Of a stretch of 64,000 nt of DNA, positions 39,744-52,351 are shown piece by piece. Both the position numbers and the translations under genes were made by a program. Under the pieces are notes generated by a model that was given only the letters and a program-made list of their open reading frames with translations, ran no database searches and had not been told where the DNA came from. Numbering within the stretch: the stretch's first letter is position 1; each line of letters opens with the position of its first letter. The DNA lies in the NCBI RefSeq assembly GCF_964204645.1, contig NC_134033.1, forward strand, positions 2,663,631 through 2,727,630. The letters run 5' to 3'. The stretch comes from Tubulanus polymorphus (taxonomy: Eukaryota; Nemertea; Palaeonemertea; Tubulaniformes; Tubulanidae).

Positions 39744-40287
39744 GTACTATTTTTGGGGCCCGGCCCTACGCACCTTCGAGCTGCTAACCTAATTGTTGTC
39801 TGATGCCAGCAAGATATTCACACGGTTAGAATTTTACCAAATGTTGTCAAAATCGATTATAGGACCGATCAAATATGAATAAACACGCAACACAAATATT
39901 TGTTTTTATTTAAGAGAAAATATGGCTCAACCAACCGGACGAAAAGTATCCTAACAAAACGGCGGCAAGCAACTTTAAAATGGTTTCTAAAACTTACATT
40001 CAAAGCGCGCTCGTTCTCTGCGTTCTCAGTTCGTCTGTAATGTGCCTACGGCTGCATAAAGCCGACAGATTCGAAGCGCGTTCAACTACCATGTACGGAA
40101 AAGAAAAAAAAACAGGGAGTGTCAATCTAGAGAGCTTACCGGCAGTCTGCCGTGAGAGAGACAGACAGAGAGAGGGGAGAGAGAGGGAGGAGAGATATCG
40201 TAAACTCGATGCTACTGAACTGGCTCAGTTTGTGCGAAGGAGGAAAACTTCAGGTTATCGCTCAAACGCTCGTGAGATTTATGTACG
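39744..40287 (+). repeat. Short, divergent upstream region of copy M
   Basis: This holds a shortened version of the upstream block: AAAACGGCGGCAAGC in place of ATGGCGGCTAG (~39,957), and TCGTCTGTAATGTGCCTA where the octamer should be, so copy M lacks a good octamer. GCTGCATAAAGCC, ACCATGTACGG and a GA-rich leader (~40,155-40,195) are kept. Confidence 0.6.
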
Positions 40288-41511
40288 ATGAGAAACTTGA
40301 CGCTGCCGTCGTTACCAACGCCCCCTGCAACACGGCCGCTACCTGCGTCGCCACCTCAGTTTATCAGGGCTTTCTTACATTTTCTCCATGAATACAATGT
40401 TGTATGGCGCGTTAAAATCGCTGAAGTATTGTTCATATATCCGCTGGGAAGCGTGTTCAACTTTCTGACAATCATTTTACTGATAAAGTGTCGCAGATAT
40501 CAGTCAGTTCGTTACACGTTCCCCTATCTCATAACTCTAGCGTTTTCGGATCAACTTGTCGTGTTGTTTGGTTTAAGATCATTCGCTCACACCATCGTGT
40601 CAACCATAACCCGTGGATTAGGATACTATCCGGAATGTAAAAGTTGGACTCTACTTGGGCGTCAAAAGGGCATCGCATCATGTCCATCGATTTACTATTA
40701 TTGGCATTATTTCTATCGAGTAATTGAACGGTATACTCCAGTTTGTTACATCGATAATTTGTTTAAAAATCAATCGATCACTGTGTCTAATTATATCATT
40801 GTTGTGATTTCTATCGAGAGATTTGTCTCCGTTCGTTTTCCTTTTTTTCACATGAAACATTTCACCGTAACTCGCCGTAGATTCGCCGTAATAATTGTAG
40901 TCGCTTTTGCCGTCATTTTAAACTTGGATTTACCGATATTCAATAGAATTAGGTTATCAAAAAGGCGTAATGGTGGCTACCACGAGTTCTACTGTAGTTA
41001 TTATAGCAATCGTGACAACGCTGTCATGATTCGTACATACAGATCTGTTGCGGTATTTATTCGGGATATAGTCCCGGTTTTGATTGTAGTTACAACATCA
41101 GTGGCAACTGCTAGAATTCGCCGGGGAGGTAAAACACGTATTGGCGCCTCAGTCGGCAACAGTCGTCATAAAACTGAAACCAGTAAAACACTTCTACTAA
41201 TAGTTCTTGTTTATCTGGTACTAGTAATGCCATACGCTATATGTGACTGTTGGGACAAGTTGTACAATTTGGTGTTCTCGTTAGTGCGTCGATTAAATGG
41301 CTTTGAAATCACTCCTACAGAAACCCCCATCGTTTTCTTTTTTGCTATAATGCTGTGGAATATATTAGCCAAGATATTAACGTTTCCTCGACAGTGCGTT
41401 TTCTGCGTGAATTTCTTCATATACGTAACAACGCTGAGAGTTTTCCGACACAAACTTGTCGGTGTTTTACGCTGTAACTGTCGCCGAACGATTCTGAGTA
41501 AGTCCCAGTAG
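40288..41511 (+). CDS. Class-A GPCR, array copy M
   Basis: A 407-aa intronless receptor starting MRNLTLPSLPTPPATRP (sequon N3-L-T). Motifs are GSVFN, AFSDQ, Cys before ISIERF, IVPVLIVVTTSV, VMPYAICDC and CVNFFIYV. It combines the common SWTLLGRQKGIASCP ECL1 with a distinctive ECL2 (RLSKRRNGGYHEFYCSYYSN) and ECL3 (NGFEITPTETPIVFF). The TM7 entry is MLWNILAKILTFP. The ECL2 is the closest intact match to truncated copies B and H. An out-of-frame ATG lies 7 nt before the start (ATGTACGATGAG), which could reduce initiation. It ends SKSQ-stop, with TAG in the tRNA-like block. Confidence 0.92.
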   Translation: MRNLTLPSLPTPPATRPLPASPPQFIRAFLHFLHEYNVVWRVKIAEVLFIYPLGSVFNFLTIILLIKCRRYQSVRYTFPYLITLAFSDQLVVLFGLRSFAHTIVSTITRGLGYYPECKSWTLLGRQKGIASCPSIYYYWHYFYRVIERYTPVCYIDNLFKNQSITVSNYIIVVISIERFVSVRFPFFHMKHFTVTRRRFAVIIVVAFAVILNLDLPIFNRIRLSKRRNGGYHEFYCSYYSNRDNAVMIRTYRSVAVFIRDIVPVLIVVTTSVATARIRRGGKTRIGASVGNSRHKTETSKTLLLIVLVYLVLVMPYAICDCWDKLYNLVFSLVRRLNGFEITPTETPIVFFFAIMLWNILAKILTFPRQCVFCVNFFIYVTTLRVFRHKLVGVLRCNCRRTILSKSQ

Positions 41512-43550
41512 TCAGTGGGATAAGGCGAGATGCATTCACTATCAGTGTTGAGCGGTATCGGGTTCGAGTCCTGCTGCCTGCTTATAGCGTGTGCGGGCTT
41601 CGAGTCCTGCTGGCTGCTTATAGAGTGTGCAGCAACACTTCGCAGACCTTGGTCCCGTCGGGATAGAATCTCAGGGGGGGGGGGGCAGACTTGGGAAAAC
41701 CAATCCGGTGTTGAATCACAAATCCAGCTTCCCATCCTAATGTAAACGATGGTAATAATTAACCCAACAGGGTTAGTGTGGTGAAATTAAGATCCAACTG
41801 ACGTAAAGCGCTGAGTAACAAGCAGGTTCTAGTCCTGCTGGCTGTGTACAGTGTACGGGGCCTTAATCCCATCCTGAAGGTGAAACCATGATAAATGAAC
41901 CCAACAGGGTTAGTTTGTGGTAAAACCAAGATCCAACTCTAAAGCAAGACAAACACTAATTTGAAATAAAACGTTATTAATATCACTAAAACTGTACCAT
42001 TTAATCAATTCTCTTCACTTGATATCAATGTTGTTGAAGCTTTAAACAAGAAAACTAACTAACTCAGTTTATTGAAGCCTTGAACGATAAAATGCATTGC
42101 TTTATATTGTCGATAATGAATAACTGAACGTTTGTGTTAAAACACGGAGGATTAAACGAATATCATACCAGGACTCAACCGCATCCGCGGTGCATATTTC
42201 ACTGATCACATTTAGGTAGTAAATATATATCGACAATTTAATGTTGTCTTAATTGCGATCGAAATTCATTTTAAAGAAGAAATAAAAATTCACCAGATAG
42301 AAAATAAGGATCGGGCCACATCAAAAAAGATACGACACTCGATATTCATCATTCATTTTTTTGTTTACATTTTGTACTTTTCGTGTTAACGCCACGTTAC
42401 AACCAACCTTTCGGGGAGACCAACTCAAACAAAAACAAACAAACGAAATCGACCAATCAAATAAGTTATAGGGTCAATCAGTATTTTCAGATAAAGAAAA
42501 TTCTAACCTATCGTTTTTTACTGCGAATTAAGAAAATATGGTTTCAACAAAAAAAAACAGGTTAAACCCGAAAAGACCACGTTACAACGAACAACCGATC
42601 TTTCTTAAAATCTTAAAGTAGTGATTGACCCTGAAGTTCATTTAATTAGGTTCACTTGATTTGTTTCGATTTGATCAGTGTCCCTTACAGACCCACCCAC
42701 GACAACTGCCGGGAACGAAACAGGGGGTTCGAATTAGAAATCAGCAATCGAAGTACAGATATAGCTGGCGATATATATCCGATCGGTTGTCGAATTTACA
42801 GATTTTTTTCGTTTAAATCGGAGTTCGTAATTGGAACTGGTTTAAACATGGCTCAAAACGAGAAAAATGTGGCGTTATGGCGGCTAGAAACTTTAAAACG
42901 GTTACTGAATCTTACATTCAACGAGCGCTCTTTCAGTTACTTTTTACTTACTTGGTCATATCTCTGTAAACTAACTGTCGATAAATTTGTAGCGAAGGTA
43001 GACATTTTTCGCGAAATGGATCCTCGGACACACTGGTGGTTCAAAGAGTTTTCGATTGCGACAACAAGAAACTAGGGTTTGGATTTTGAAAATCGATCGA
43101 AAATCGAAGCACGGATAGCTGGATGTTTTAGCATTGGTTCTGGATATTCAAAGTTATGCTGCAGCTTTAGTAGTGAATATATATAGTTTAAATTTCTTTC
43201 ATATTGTCGCATCAAACCACGAAATAGAACATGTTATATGTATATACATATTTCTGCGCGTGATTTCAAAAATAATACACGACGAGAAATATGTTCACAG
43301 TTCGTCTGTAATTTGCATGTTGCTGCATAAAGCCGACAGATTCGAAGCGCGTTCAACAACCATGTACGGAAAAAACAGGGAGTGTCAATTTAGAGAGCTT
43401 ACCGGCAGTCTGACGTAAGGGAGTGAGAGAGGGAGGAGAGAGGAAGTAGAGAGTTGGAGAGAGAGAGGGAGAGAGAGAGGAAGGAGAGAGAGATGGCAGA
43501 GTGAGGGAGAGATATCGTAAACTCGTAAACGCTCGTGAGATTTATATACG
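41512..43550 (+). repeat. Array spacer M-N (type-1 flank, upstream block of copy N)
   Basis: SINE-like tRNA block (B box ~41,566, poly-G ~41,674-41,684), duplicated AACCCAACAGGGTTAG, and spacer. The upstream block runs from ~42,620 with ATGGCGGCTAG at ~42,877, octamer 43,311-43,318 and a long GA-rich tract (~43,420-43,512). Compared with copy G, about 60 nt of leader between the GA tract and the ATG have been lost. Confidence 0.7.
43311..43318 (+). promoter_or_regulatory. Octamer motif upstream of copy N
   Basis: ATTTGCAT lies ~233 bp before the copy-N ATG in the conserved context. Confidence 0.5.
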
Positions 43551-44813
43551 ATGAGAAATTTTACGCTGTCGCCACTACCGCAGCTACTACCGACACGACA
43601 GCTACTACCGACACGACAGCTACTACCGACACGACAGCTACTACCGACACGGCCGCCACCTTCGCTGCCAATGCCGCAGTTTATCAGGGCTTTCAATAAA
43701 TTTCTCTACGAAAACAATGTTTTTAGGCGCGTTGATATCGCTGAAGTATTGTTCCTGTATCCGCTGGGAAGCGTGTTCAACTTTCTGACGATCATTTCAC
43801 TGATAAAGTGTCGCAGATATCAGTCGGTTCGTTACACGTTCCCCTATCTCATAACACTAGCGTTTTCGGATCAACTTGTCGTGTTGTTTGGTTTAAGGAA
43901 ATTCGCGAACACCATTGTGTCAATCCTAACCCGTGGATTAGGATACTATCCGGAATGTAAAAGTTGGACTCTACTTGGGCGTCAAAAGGGCATCGCATCA
44001 TGTCCATCGATTTACTATTATTGGCATTATTTCTATCGTGTAATTGAACGGTATACTCCGGTTTGTTACATCGAGAATTTGTTCAATAATCAAGCGATCA
44101 CTGTGTCTAATTATATCATTGTTGTGATTTCTATCGAGAGATTTGTCTCCGTTCGGTTTCCTTTTCTTCACATGCAACATTTCACTGGAACTCGACGTAG
44201 ATTTGCCGTAATAATTGTAGTCGTTTTTGCAACCATTTTAAACTTGGATTTACCGATATTTAATCGAATTAGGTTATCAACGATTGGCTTATACTTATGT
44301 AGTTATAATAATCCCGACAACACTCTCATGGTTCGTACATACAGATCTGTTGCGGTATTTATTCGGGATATAGTCCCGGCTTTCATTGTATTAACAACAT
44401 CAGTGGCAACTGCTAGAATTCGCCGTGGAGGTAAAACACGTATTGGCGCCTCAGTCGGCAACAGTCGTCATAAAACTGAAACCAGTAAAACACTTCTACT
44501 AATAGTTCTTGTTTATCTGTTACTAGTAATGCCATACGCTACATGTGACTGTACGGACAAGTTGAGCAGTTTGGTGCCCTTGTTGGTGCGTCGAATAAAT
44601 GGCTTCAAAATCACTTTTAGAACAACCCCCATCATTTTCTTCTTTGTTAGGATACTGTGGAATATATTAGCCCGGATATTAACGCTTCCTCGACAATGCG
44701 TTTTCTGCGTGAATTTCTTTATATACGTAACAACGCTGAGAGTTTTCCGACACAAACTTGTCGGTGTTTTCCGCTGTAACTGTCGCCGAACGATTCCGAG
44801 TCAGTCCCAGTAG
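43551..44813 (+). CDS. Class-A GPCR, array copy N (four N-terminal repeats)
   Basis: A 420-aa intronless receptor starting MRNFTLSPLPQ followed by four LLPTRQ/P units (43,584-43,655), one more than its close relative copy G. Core motifs are all present (GSVFN, AFSDQ, ISIERF, IVPAFIVLTTSV, VMPYATCDC, CVNFFIYV). It shares with G the RFPFLHMQHF loop, short ECL2 (RLSTIGLYLCSYNN), RKFANTIVSILTRG loop and ATCDC. The G/N pair is thus a recent duplicate in which the minisatellite has changed length. It ends SQSQ-stop in the tRNA-like block and has a type-1 flank. Confidence 0.92.
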   Translation: MRNFTLSPLPQLLPTRQLLPTRQLLPTRQLLPTRPPPSLPMPQFIRAFNKFLYENNVFRRVDIAEVLFLYPLGSVFNFLTIISLIKCRRYQSVRYTFPYLITLAFSDQLVVLFGLRKFANTIVSILTRGLGYYPECKSWTLLGRQKGIASCPSIYYYWHYFYRVIERYTPVCYIENLFNNQAITVSNYIIVVISIERFVSVRFPFLHMQHFTGTRRRFAVIIVVVFATILNLDLPIFNRIRLSTIGLYLCSYNNPDNTLMVRTYRSVAVFIRDIVPAFIVLTTSVATARIRRGGKTRIGASVGNSRHKTETSKTLLLIVLVYLLLVMPYATCDCTDKLSSLVPLLVRRINGFKITFRTTPIIFFFVRILWNILARILTLPRQCVFCVNFFIYVTTLRVFRHKLVGVFRCNCRRTIPSQSQ

Positions 44814-46860
44814 TCAGTGGGATAAGGCGAGATGCATTTACTATCAGTGTTGAGCGGTATCGGGTTCGAGTCCTGCTGCCTGCAGCGTGTGCGGGCTTCG
44901 AGTCCTGCTGGCTGCTTATAGAGTGTGCGGGCAACACTTCGCGGACCTTGGTCCCGTCGGGATAGAATCTCGGGGGGGGGGGGCAGTCTTGGGAAAACCA
45001 ATCCGGTGTAGAATCACAAATCCATCTTCCCATCCTAATGTAAACGATGGTAATAATTAACCCAACAGGGTTAGTGTGGTGAAATTAAGATCCAACTGAC
45101 GTAAAGCGCTGAGTTACAAGCAGGTTCTAGTCCTGCTGGCTGTGTACAGTGTACGGGGCCTTAATCCCATCCTGAAGGTAAACCGTGTTAAATGAAACCA
45201 ACAGGGTTAGTATGTGGTGAAACCAAGATCCAACTCTAAAGCAAGATAAACTCTTATTTGAAATAAAACGTTATTAATATCGCTAAAACTGTACCATTTA
45301 ATCAATTCTCTTCACTTGATATTAATGTTGTTGAAGCTTTAAACAAGAAAACTAACTAACTCAGTTTATTGAAGCCTTGAACGATAAAATGCATTGCTTA
45401 ATATTGTCGAAAATGAATTACTGAGCGTTTTTGTTAAAAACAGGGCGGATTTGACGAAAATATGGTCAATATACCAGGTCTAAACCGCATCTGCGGTGCA
45501 TATCGCATTCAGATTTCAATGGTCACATTTAGGTAGTGAATTTATATCGACAATTCAATGTTGTCCTAATTGCGATCGAAATTCATTTTAAAGAAGACAT
45601 AAAAATTCATCAGATAGAAAATAATATTCGGGCCACATTCAACAAGATACGACGCTCGATAATCACTAATCATTTTTTTTTTTACATTTTTACACTATTC
45701 GTTTTAACGCCACGTTACAACCAACCTTTCGGGGAGACCAACTCAAAAAATCAAACGAAATCATTGACCAATCAAATAAATTATAGGGTCAATCCGTATT
45801 TTAATATATAGAAAGAATTAGCCTTTCGTTTTTACTGCGAATCAGCAAATATGGTTTCAACAAAAAAAAAACAGGTTAAACCCGAAAAGACCACGTTACA
45901 ACGAACAACTGATCTTTCTTAAAATTCTTAAGTAGTGATTGACCCTGAAGTTCATTTAATTGATAGATTTCGCTTGATTTGTTTCGATTTGATCGGTGTC
46001 CCTTACAGACCCACCCACGACACCTGCCGGGAACGAAACAGGGGGTTCAAATTAGAAATCAGCAATCGAAGTACAGATATAGTTGGCGATATATATCCGA
46101 TCGGTTGTCGGATTTACAGAATTTTTTCGTTTAAATCGGAGTTCGTAATTGGAACTGGTTTAAACATGGCTCAAAACGAGAAAAATGTGGCGTTATGGCG
46201 GCTAGGAACTTTAAAACGGTTACTGAATCTTACATTCAACGCGCGCTCTTTCAGTTACTTTTTACTTACTTGGCCATATCTCTGTAAACTAGCCGCCAAT
46301 AAATTTGTTGCGAAGTTAGACATTTTTCGCGAAATGGATCCTCGGACACTGGTGGTTCAATGAGTTTTCGATTGCGACAACAAGAAACTAGGGTTTGGAT
46401 TTTGAAAATCGATCGAAAATCGAAGCACGGATAGCTGGATGTTTTAGCATTGGTTCTAGACTGGATATTCAAAGTTAGGCTGCAGCTTTAGTAGTGAATA
46501 TATATAGTTTAAATTCCTTTCATATTGTCGCGTCAAACCACGAAATACATACATATACATTTATTACATGTATATACATGTTACATGTATATACATATTT
46601 CTGCGCGTGATTTCAAAAATAATACACGACGAGAAATATGTTCACAGTTCGTCTGTAATGTGCGTATTGCTGCATAAAGCCGACAGATTCGAAGCGCATT
46701 CAACAACCATGTACAAACAGGGAGTGTCAATCTGAAGAGCTTACCGGAGGAGAGAGGCAGGAGAGATATCGTAAACTCGATGTAACATAGAACTGAATCA
46801 GTTGACGCGAAGGAGGAAAACTTCAAGTTAATTCTCAAGCGCTCGTGAGATTAATTTACG
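44814..46860 (+). repeat. Array spacer N-O (type-1 flank, upstream block of copy O)
   Basis: SINE-like tRNA block with poly-G (~44,970-44,981), duplicated AACCCAACAGGGTTAG, and spacer almost identical to 1,958-3,080 and 20,271-21,396. The upstream block follows, with GTTATGGCGGCTAGG at ~46,192 and the octamer position altered to ATGTGCGT (~46,658). The upstream ATG is kept (ACCATGTACAAAC). Confidence 0.7.
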
Positions 46861-48072
46861 ATGAGAAATTTAACCCTAACCCCGCTACCTCCGCCACGTC
46901 CAGTTCCACTGCTGCAGTTTATCCGGGCGTTCGCGCAATTTTTCCGTGATAACGGTGTTTATAGACGCATGGATTTTGCTAAAGCATTGTTCCTGTATCC
47001 GCTGGGAAGCGTGTTCAACTTTCTGACAATCATTTTACTGATAAAGTGTCGCAAATATCAGTCGGTTCGTTACACGTTCCCCTATCTCATAACACTAGCG
47101 TTTTCGGATCAACTTGTCGTGTTGTTTGGTTTAAGAACATTCGCTGTAACCATCAGGACATTGGTTATCTACGAATTAGGATATCATCCGGAATGTAAGA
47201 GTCGGATGGTGTTTGAAAGTAAAGAGGCAAGTGCATTATGTCCATCGATTTACTATTACTGGTATTATTTCTATAGTGTAATAGAACGGAATATTCCGAT
47301 ATGTTACATCGAGAATTTGTTCAATAATCAAGCGATCACTGTGTCTAATTATATCATTGTTGTGATTTCTATCGAGAGATTTGTCTCCGTTCGTTTTCCA
47401 TTTTTTCACATGAAAAATTTCACCGCAACTAACCGTAGATATGCCCTAATAATTGTGGTCGTTTTTGCAATCATTTTGAACTTAGATCTACCGATATTCA
47501 ATAGAATTAGGTTAGTAAAAACAATTTATGGTGGCTACGATGTGTTCTCCTGTAGTCATAGTAGTTTTAATTTCGACATCATTGTCGTGATTCGTACATA
47601 CAGATCTGTTGCGGTATTTATTCGGGATATAGTCCCGGTTTTGATTGTAGTAACGACATCAGTAGCAACTGCTACAATTCGCCGGGGAGGTAAAACACGT
47701 ATTGGCGCCTCAGTCGGCAACAGTCGTCATAAAACTGAAACCAGTAAAACACTTCTACTAATAGTTCTTGTTTATCTGGTACTAGTAATGCCATACGCTA
47801 TATGTGAATGTTGGAACAATTTGTTCCATTTGGTGTTCTCGTTATCGATTATGATTAATCGCTTCGTAATCACTCCTACAGAAAACCCCATCATTTTCTT
47901 CTTTGTTTTAACGTTGTGGAACACATTATCCAATATGTTAACACTTCCTCGACAGTGCGTTTTCTGCGTGAATTTCTTTATATACGTAACAACGCTGAGA
48001 GTTTTCCGACACAAACTTGTCGGTGTTTTCCGCTGTAGTCCGCTTGTCAGTCCCAGTAGCTCAGTGGGATAA
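46861..48072 (+). CDS. Class-A GPCR, array copy O (last and most divergent)
   Basis: A 403-aa intronless receptor starting MRNLTLTPLPPPRPVP (sequon N3-L-T). Motifs are GSVFN, AFSDQ, Cys before ISIERF, IVPVLIVVTTSV, VMPYAICEC and CVNFFIYV. ECL1 is of the MVFESKEASALCP type with its own YELGYHPECKSR; ECL2 is RLVKTIYGGYDVFSCSHSS. ECL3 and the TM7 entry are the most divergent in the array (SIMINRFVITPTENPIIFF, TLWNTLSNMLTLP). ICL2 is MKNFTATNRR and ICL3 has ATATIRRGG (T for R). The tail is FRCSPLVSPSSSVG-stop, related to copy J. This is the last receptor of the array. Confidence 0.91.
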   Translation: MRNLTLTPLPPPRPVPLLQFIRAFAQFFRDNGVYRRMDFAKALFLYPLGSVFNFLTIILLIKCRKYQSVRYTFPYLITLAFSDQLVVLFGLRTFAVTIRTLVIYELGYHPECKSRMVFESKEASALCPSIYYYWYYFYSVIERNIPICYIENLFNNQAITVSNYIIVVISIERFVSVRFPFFHMKNFTATNRRYALIIVVVFAIILNLDLPIFNRIRLVKTIYGGYDVFSCSHSSFNFDIIVVIRTYRSVAVFIRDIVPVLIVVTTSVATATIRRGGKTRIGASVGNSRHKTETSKTLLLIVLVYLVLVMPYAICECWNNLFHLVFSLSIMINRFVITPTENPIIFFFVLTLWNTLSNMLTLPRQCVFCVNFFIYVTTLRVFRHKLVGVFRCSPLVSPSSSVG

Positions 48073-49352
48073 GGCGACGATTCCCTTCAAAAATACTGTT
48101 TGTATAAGGACGATTCCGCCTACTGTACGGCGGTCGAAACATTGTCCCTGTTTCATATAAGACTGAAGAAATATTTCAATTCAAAAAAACGAGCGTGAAG
48201 TAAAAAATGCAGTGAAATTCATCATTTGCCGATCGAAAAATAGAAACTCTACTTACCAAACAATCATCAATTGCCAACAACTTTCAGACTTCCGCGCGCA
48301 TTTCCTTTTATGGTTTCCGGATTCAGTTGATGAGATAATCCCGAGTCTAATTCCTCAAGTTATGGATAGAAAACGCGAGCGAACTTTAAACATGTATATT
48401 CCGATATGTTAAATCGCTTGTCGTGTGGACTGAACACCGCGAGAACAACATTGCATAACACCGCGTCAGAATAACTATATTCGAAGTTGAGAACACTGAA
48501 ATTGTACGCGTGATTTTAAGAAGTTGTTAGTTTTTTCAATCGCTCTCATGTTGAATAATTGCAAATTTGTGAAATGAATTTCATATCCCTGAAAACTAGA
48601 GATTAACGCGGTTTTGCATGTGACCAGTTTGAAAATAGTTTTTTAAATCGATCTCGGGACCGATGAAATAAATATGAAGCAACTCGTGACACAAATATTT
48701 TCTTAAAAGAAACGGCCCAAAAAACAGGGTCCAGTTCGACAGTCATGAGTTAGAGTTAACTCTGAGTTAAATAAAGTCAGTTCATTTTCAATGAGTTAAC
48801 TCTGAGCCAGGTACTGGATCAAGGACAATATACCCTAACAAAAGGCGGCTAGCAACTTGATTGAAAATGGTTACAAAAACTTATATCCAATGCGCGCTCA
48901 TTCAAATACTTACTTGGCCATCTCTATCTAAACTGTCTGTACATTTGTTGCGAGGTTCCAGTTAATCGCAAAACGTCATAAACGTTCTAGGAAGGACAGT
49001 GTTCTGTGTCGTGGTTCGTGTAGTTGAATGCAGCGGTGAAGGATATATGAGGGACTGGTACAAAGTGACCGGTGACCTGTTTATTGTAATAATGCGACAA
49101 ACACGACCGAGCATCTGGCGAAACCCAGTGTGGTGAAAACGCGGCCGATTTCAAAATCGTGAAAACATTAAAAATTGTCAATTCAAATTTATTTGTCCAC
49201 TAAAGAGAAACATGTGCTGCAAGATACTCAATATTTCCGGCGTATTGATTACAAATCAATTTTCGACCATGTGCGGCAACGACTGTTGGTAACGTTGAAC
49301 GCGACAGATCATTCAGATGTGACAAAAAGTTTCCATTCGATCGTGGCAAGAA

Positions 49353-49536
49353 GCCTCCATAGCTCAGGGGTTAGAGCACTGGACCCAGTTCCACAGTTGT
49401 GAGTTAAGATTTGACTCTGAGTTAACTCATTGAAAATGAACTAATTTCAACTCAGAGTTAACTCTAACTCACAACTGTGGAACTGGATCCTGGTCTTGTA
49501 AACCAGGGGTCGAGAGTTCAAATCTCTCTGGGGGCA
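49353..49536 (+). pseudogene. tRNA-Thr split by a 108-bp palindromic element
   Basis: The tRNA-Thr 5' part (49,353-49,382, through GAGCACTGG) and 3' part (49,491-49,536, TGGTCTTGTAAACC to GGGGGCA) are each perfect copies. A palindromic element is inserted in the anticodon stem, with TGG duplicated on both sides. The mature cloverleaf cannot form unless the hairpin is removed, so it is treated as inactivated. Confidence 0.88.
49383..49490 (+). mobile_element. Palindromic MITE inside tRNA-Thr
   Basis: A 108-bp element whose ends are inverted repeats: the left end CCCAGTTCCACAGTTGTGAG is matched by the right end CTCACAACTGTGGAACTGG. The interior GAGTTAACTC motifs and TCATTGAAAATGA are also palindromic. 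Related sequence appears in all type-2 flanks (for example ~9,190-9,262) and at 61,207-61,289, so this is a family of small non-autonomous DNA elements. Confidence 0.85.
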
Positions 49537-49660
49537 TGGCTCCAAACATTTTTGCAAAATCGATCCTCGGAAAAGCCGATCAGAAATCGAAGCGCGTATA
49601 GTTGGATGGATTGGTTCTGCATACTCAAAGTTTTGCCGCAGCTTCCGAGTCAGTCCCAGG

Positions 49661-50852
<1,192 letters not shown>

Positions 50853-52288
50853 AGGGTAACTGACACTTTTTAAAAGATTTTCTACTTTTTACACTAAACG
50901 ATATGTTATAGTATACAATAAGGCTAGGTGATTTCATAATTGGACAAATCTTTTCAATCTAGTCAGAATTGATGATTTTGATGTTCGCGCACCTGTTCAG
51001 TGTATACATTGCTTCTGCTGAACGCGTGGTACTGTGTCTATTAATAGAACTACGTCACTAAAGTAACGGCTCGGAAATGATGTCTATAGAAATGAATAGG
51101 AAATAAGCTACAAGAGCAATTCAACTTAATTTTATACCTATTTGGCATTCGAATTGAGACAAAATGCCTCTTGATTTTGAAAGTCTACATATTAATGATC
51201 ATACTTAACTGTTGAATGGACCATATCCGTTCCAACTAAGCGCAAAAATAGGATTTGAATAGCAATCCATGGCATTTTCTAGTAGACAGCAGGGAACACG
51301 GATGTTTAAATCATCGTTTTGTAATATCATTTAGTGATAGTAAGTAAGATCATGGTTAGATCTAAGAATATTTTGACTAATGAACTGATGATGAAACTTA
51401 GACAGAATTAGCCGCAAGAATAATTTCAATTCTTTTCTTGAAATATACCTCGTATTGGTAGCGGCTTTGGTCACAAAATAAGAATATTTCCTCATCCATC
51501 CTATTTTAAAACTTAGAAATAACATTTGTGAAAGATTTGTGATGTAATCTATCAAAACTCTTCTGCAGCGTGAAACTTTAATCGAAAAACATTATTCTTT
51601 GAATATTTGTTGTAAAGCTGTAGAAATTTATGAAAGTTTTTGTAGAGTTTTGAAGTGTTAGTTTTAAAACTAGGCCTACTTAGTCTTAAATGACTTTGAA
51701 AAATAGTAAACGAATATGAATCTATTTATTCTTTAGCGAGATCGAAATCTGTGATTACATAAGACACTGTAGTATGCTTGTGGTGCTGAACTATAGGTGA
51801 ACTATGGAGCAGCAGTAACAGTGCTGAGAGCTTAGCATAGTGTACTTTAAAATAGCTTCATAGCAGCGGATTGAAATCTGCATCTTCAATTTGATCGATT
51901 TAGCCTATTCAAATTACTCATTGATTCTTTGAAATAGGTTTATGCAATAGACAATAGATCCTTTTAACTCCCTGGCCAGTTTCAAAGCTGTAAAACAATC
52001 TGGCATTGAGATATAACAGAAAATACACGCAGTTTCCTCAAAATTCAACACATTTCTATAGACGCTATTTCTCAGCTCTGCCTGTAATGACGTTGCAGCG
52101 CGCACCTGCTGATTTAGCCGACGCTGAACAGTAAGCGATGTAAACAACGAAATGAGGTCAAAAATCTTGTTACAAAATCACAAATTGCGCGTTAACTAAA
52201 CATTTTGGAACAGAACGGTTGAAGATGAGTGTATAGATCAATAGAATACATCATATTTTGAAATAAAAAAAAAAGTGTCAGTTACCCT
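50853..52288. mobile_element. 1,436-bp TIR element flanked by TTAA (piggyBac-like target duplication, non-autonomous)
   Basis: The left end AGGGTAACTGACACTTTTT and right end AAAGTGTCAGTTACCCT are inverted repeats of ~17-19 bp, and each is flanked outside by TTAA (50,849-50,852 and 52,289-52,292). TTAA duplication is the signature of piggyBac-superfamily elements. No transposase-like ORF is visible (the longest frames are under 80 codons), so it is non-autonomous. It lies ~50 bp beyond the poly(A) signal of the chordin-like gene. The TIR lacks the CCC start common in piggyBac, so the family assignment is tentative. Confidence 0.7.
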
Positions 52289-52336
52289 TTAACCGTATGC
52301 GCAATCCGTATATGCGTAGTTTTCAGGCAACAGACG

Positions 52337-52342
52337 TTTATT
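52337..52342 (-). terminator. Poly(A) signal AATAAA of the chordin-like gene
   Basis: AATAAA on the - strand, starting 10 nt after the TAG stop at 52,352-52,354. If used, the 3' UTR is very short (cleavage expected at ~52,310-52,325), just before the TIR element. Confidence 0.55.
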
Positions 52343-52351
52343 GATCGGTTT

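Larger units (their letters stand above)
48073..49660 (+). repeat. Type-2 flank of copy O and array terminus
   Basis: The type-2 repeat is closest to the flanks of I and J: MITE-like GAGTTAACTCTGAG segment at ~48,749-48,825, damaged ATGGCGGC motif (AAAAGGCGGCTAGC at ~48,840), and a tRNA-Thr split by a palindromic insertion (49,353-49,536). Array sequence ends with a stray GAGTCAGTCCCAG (~49,648), the last bases of a GPCR ORF, suggesting that another unit once followed. Confidence 0.65.
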
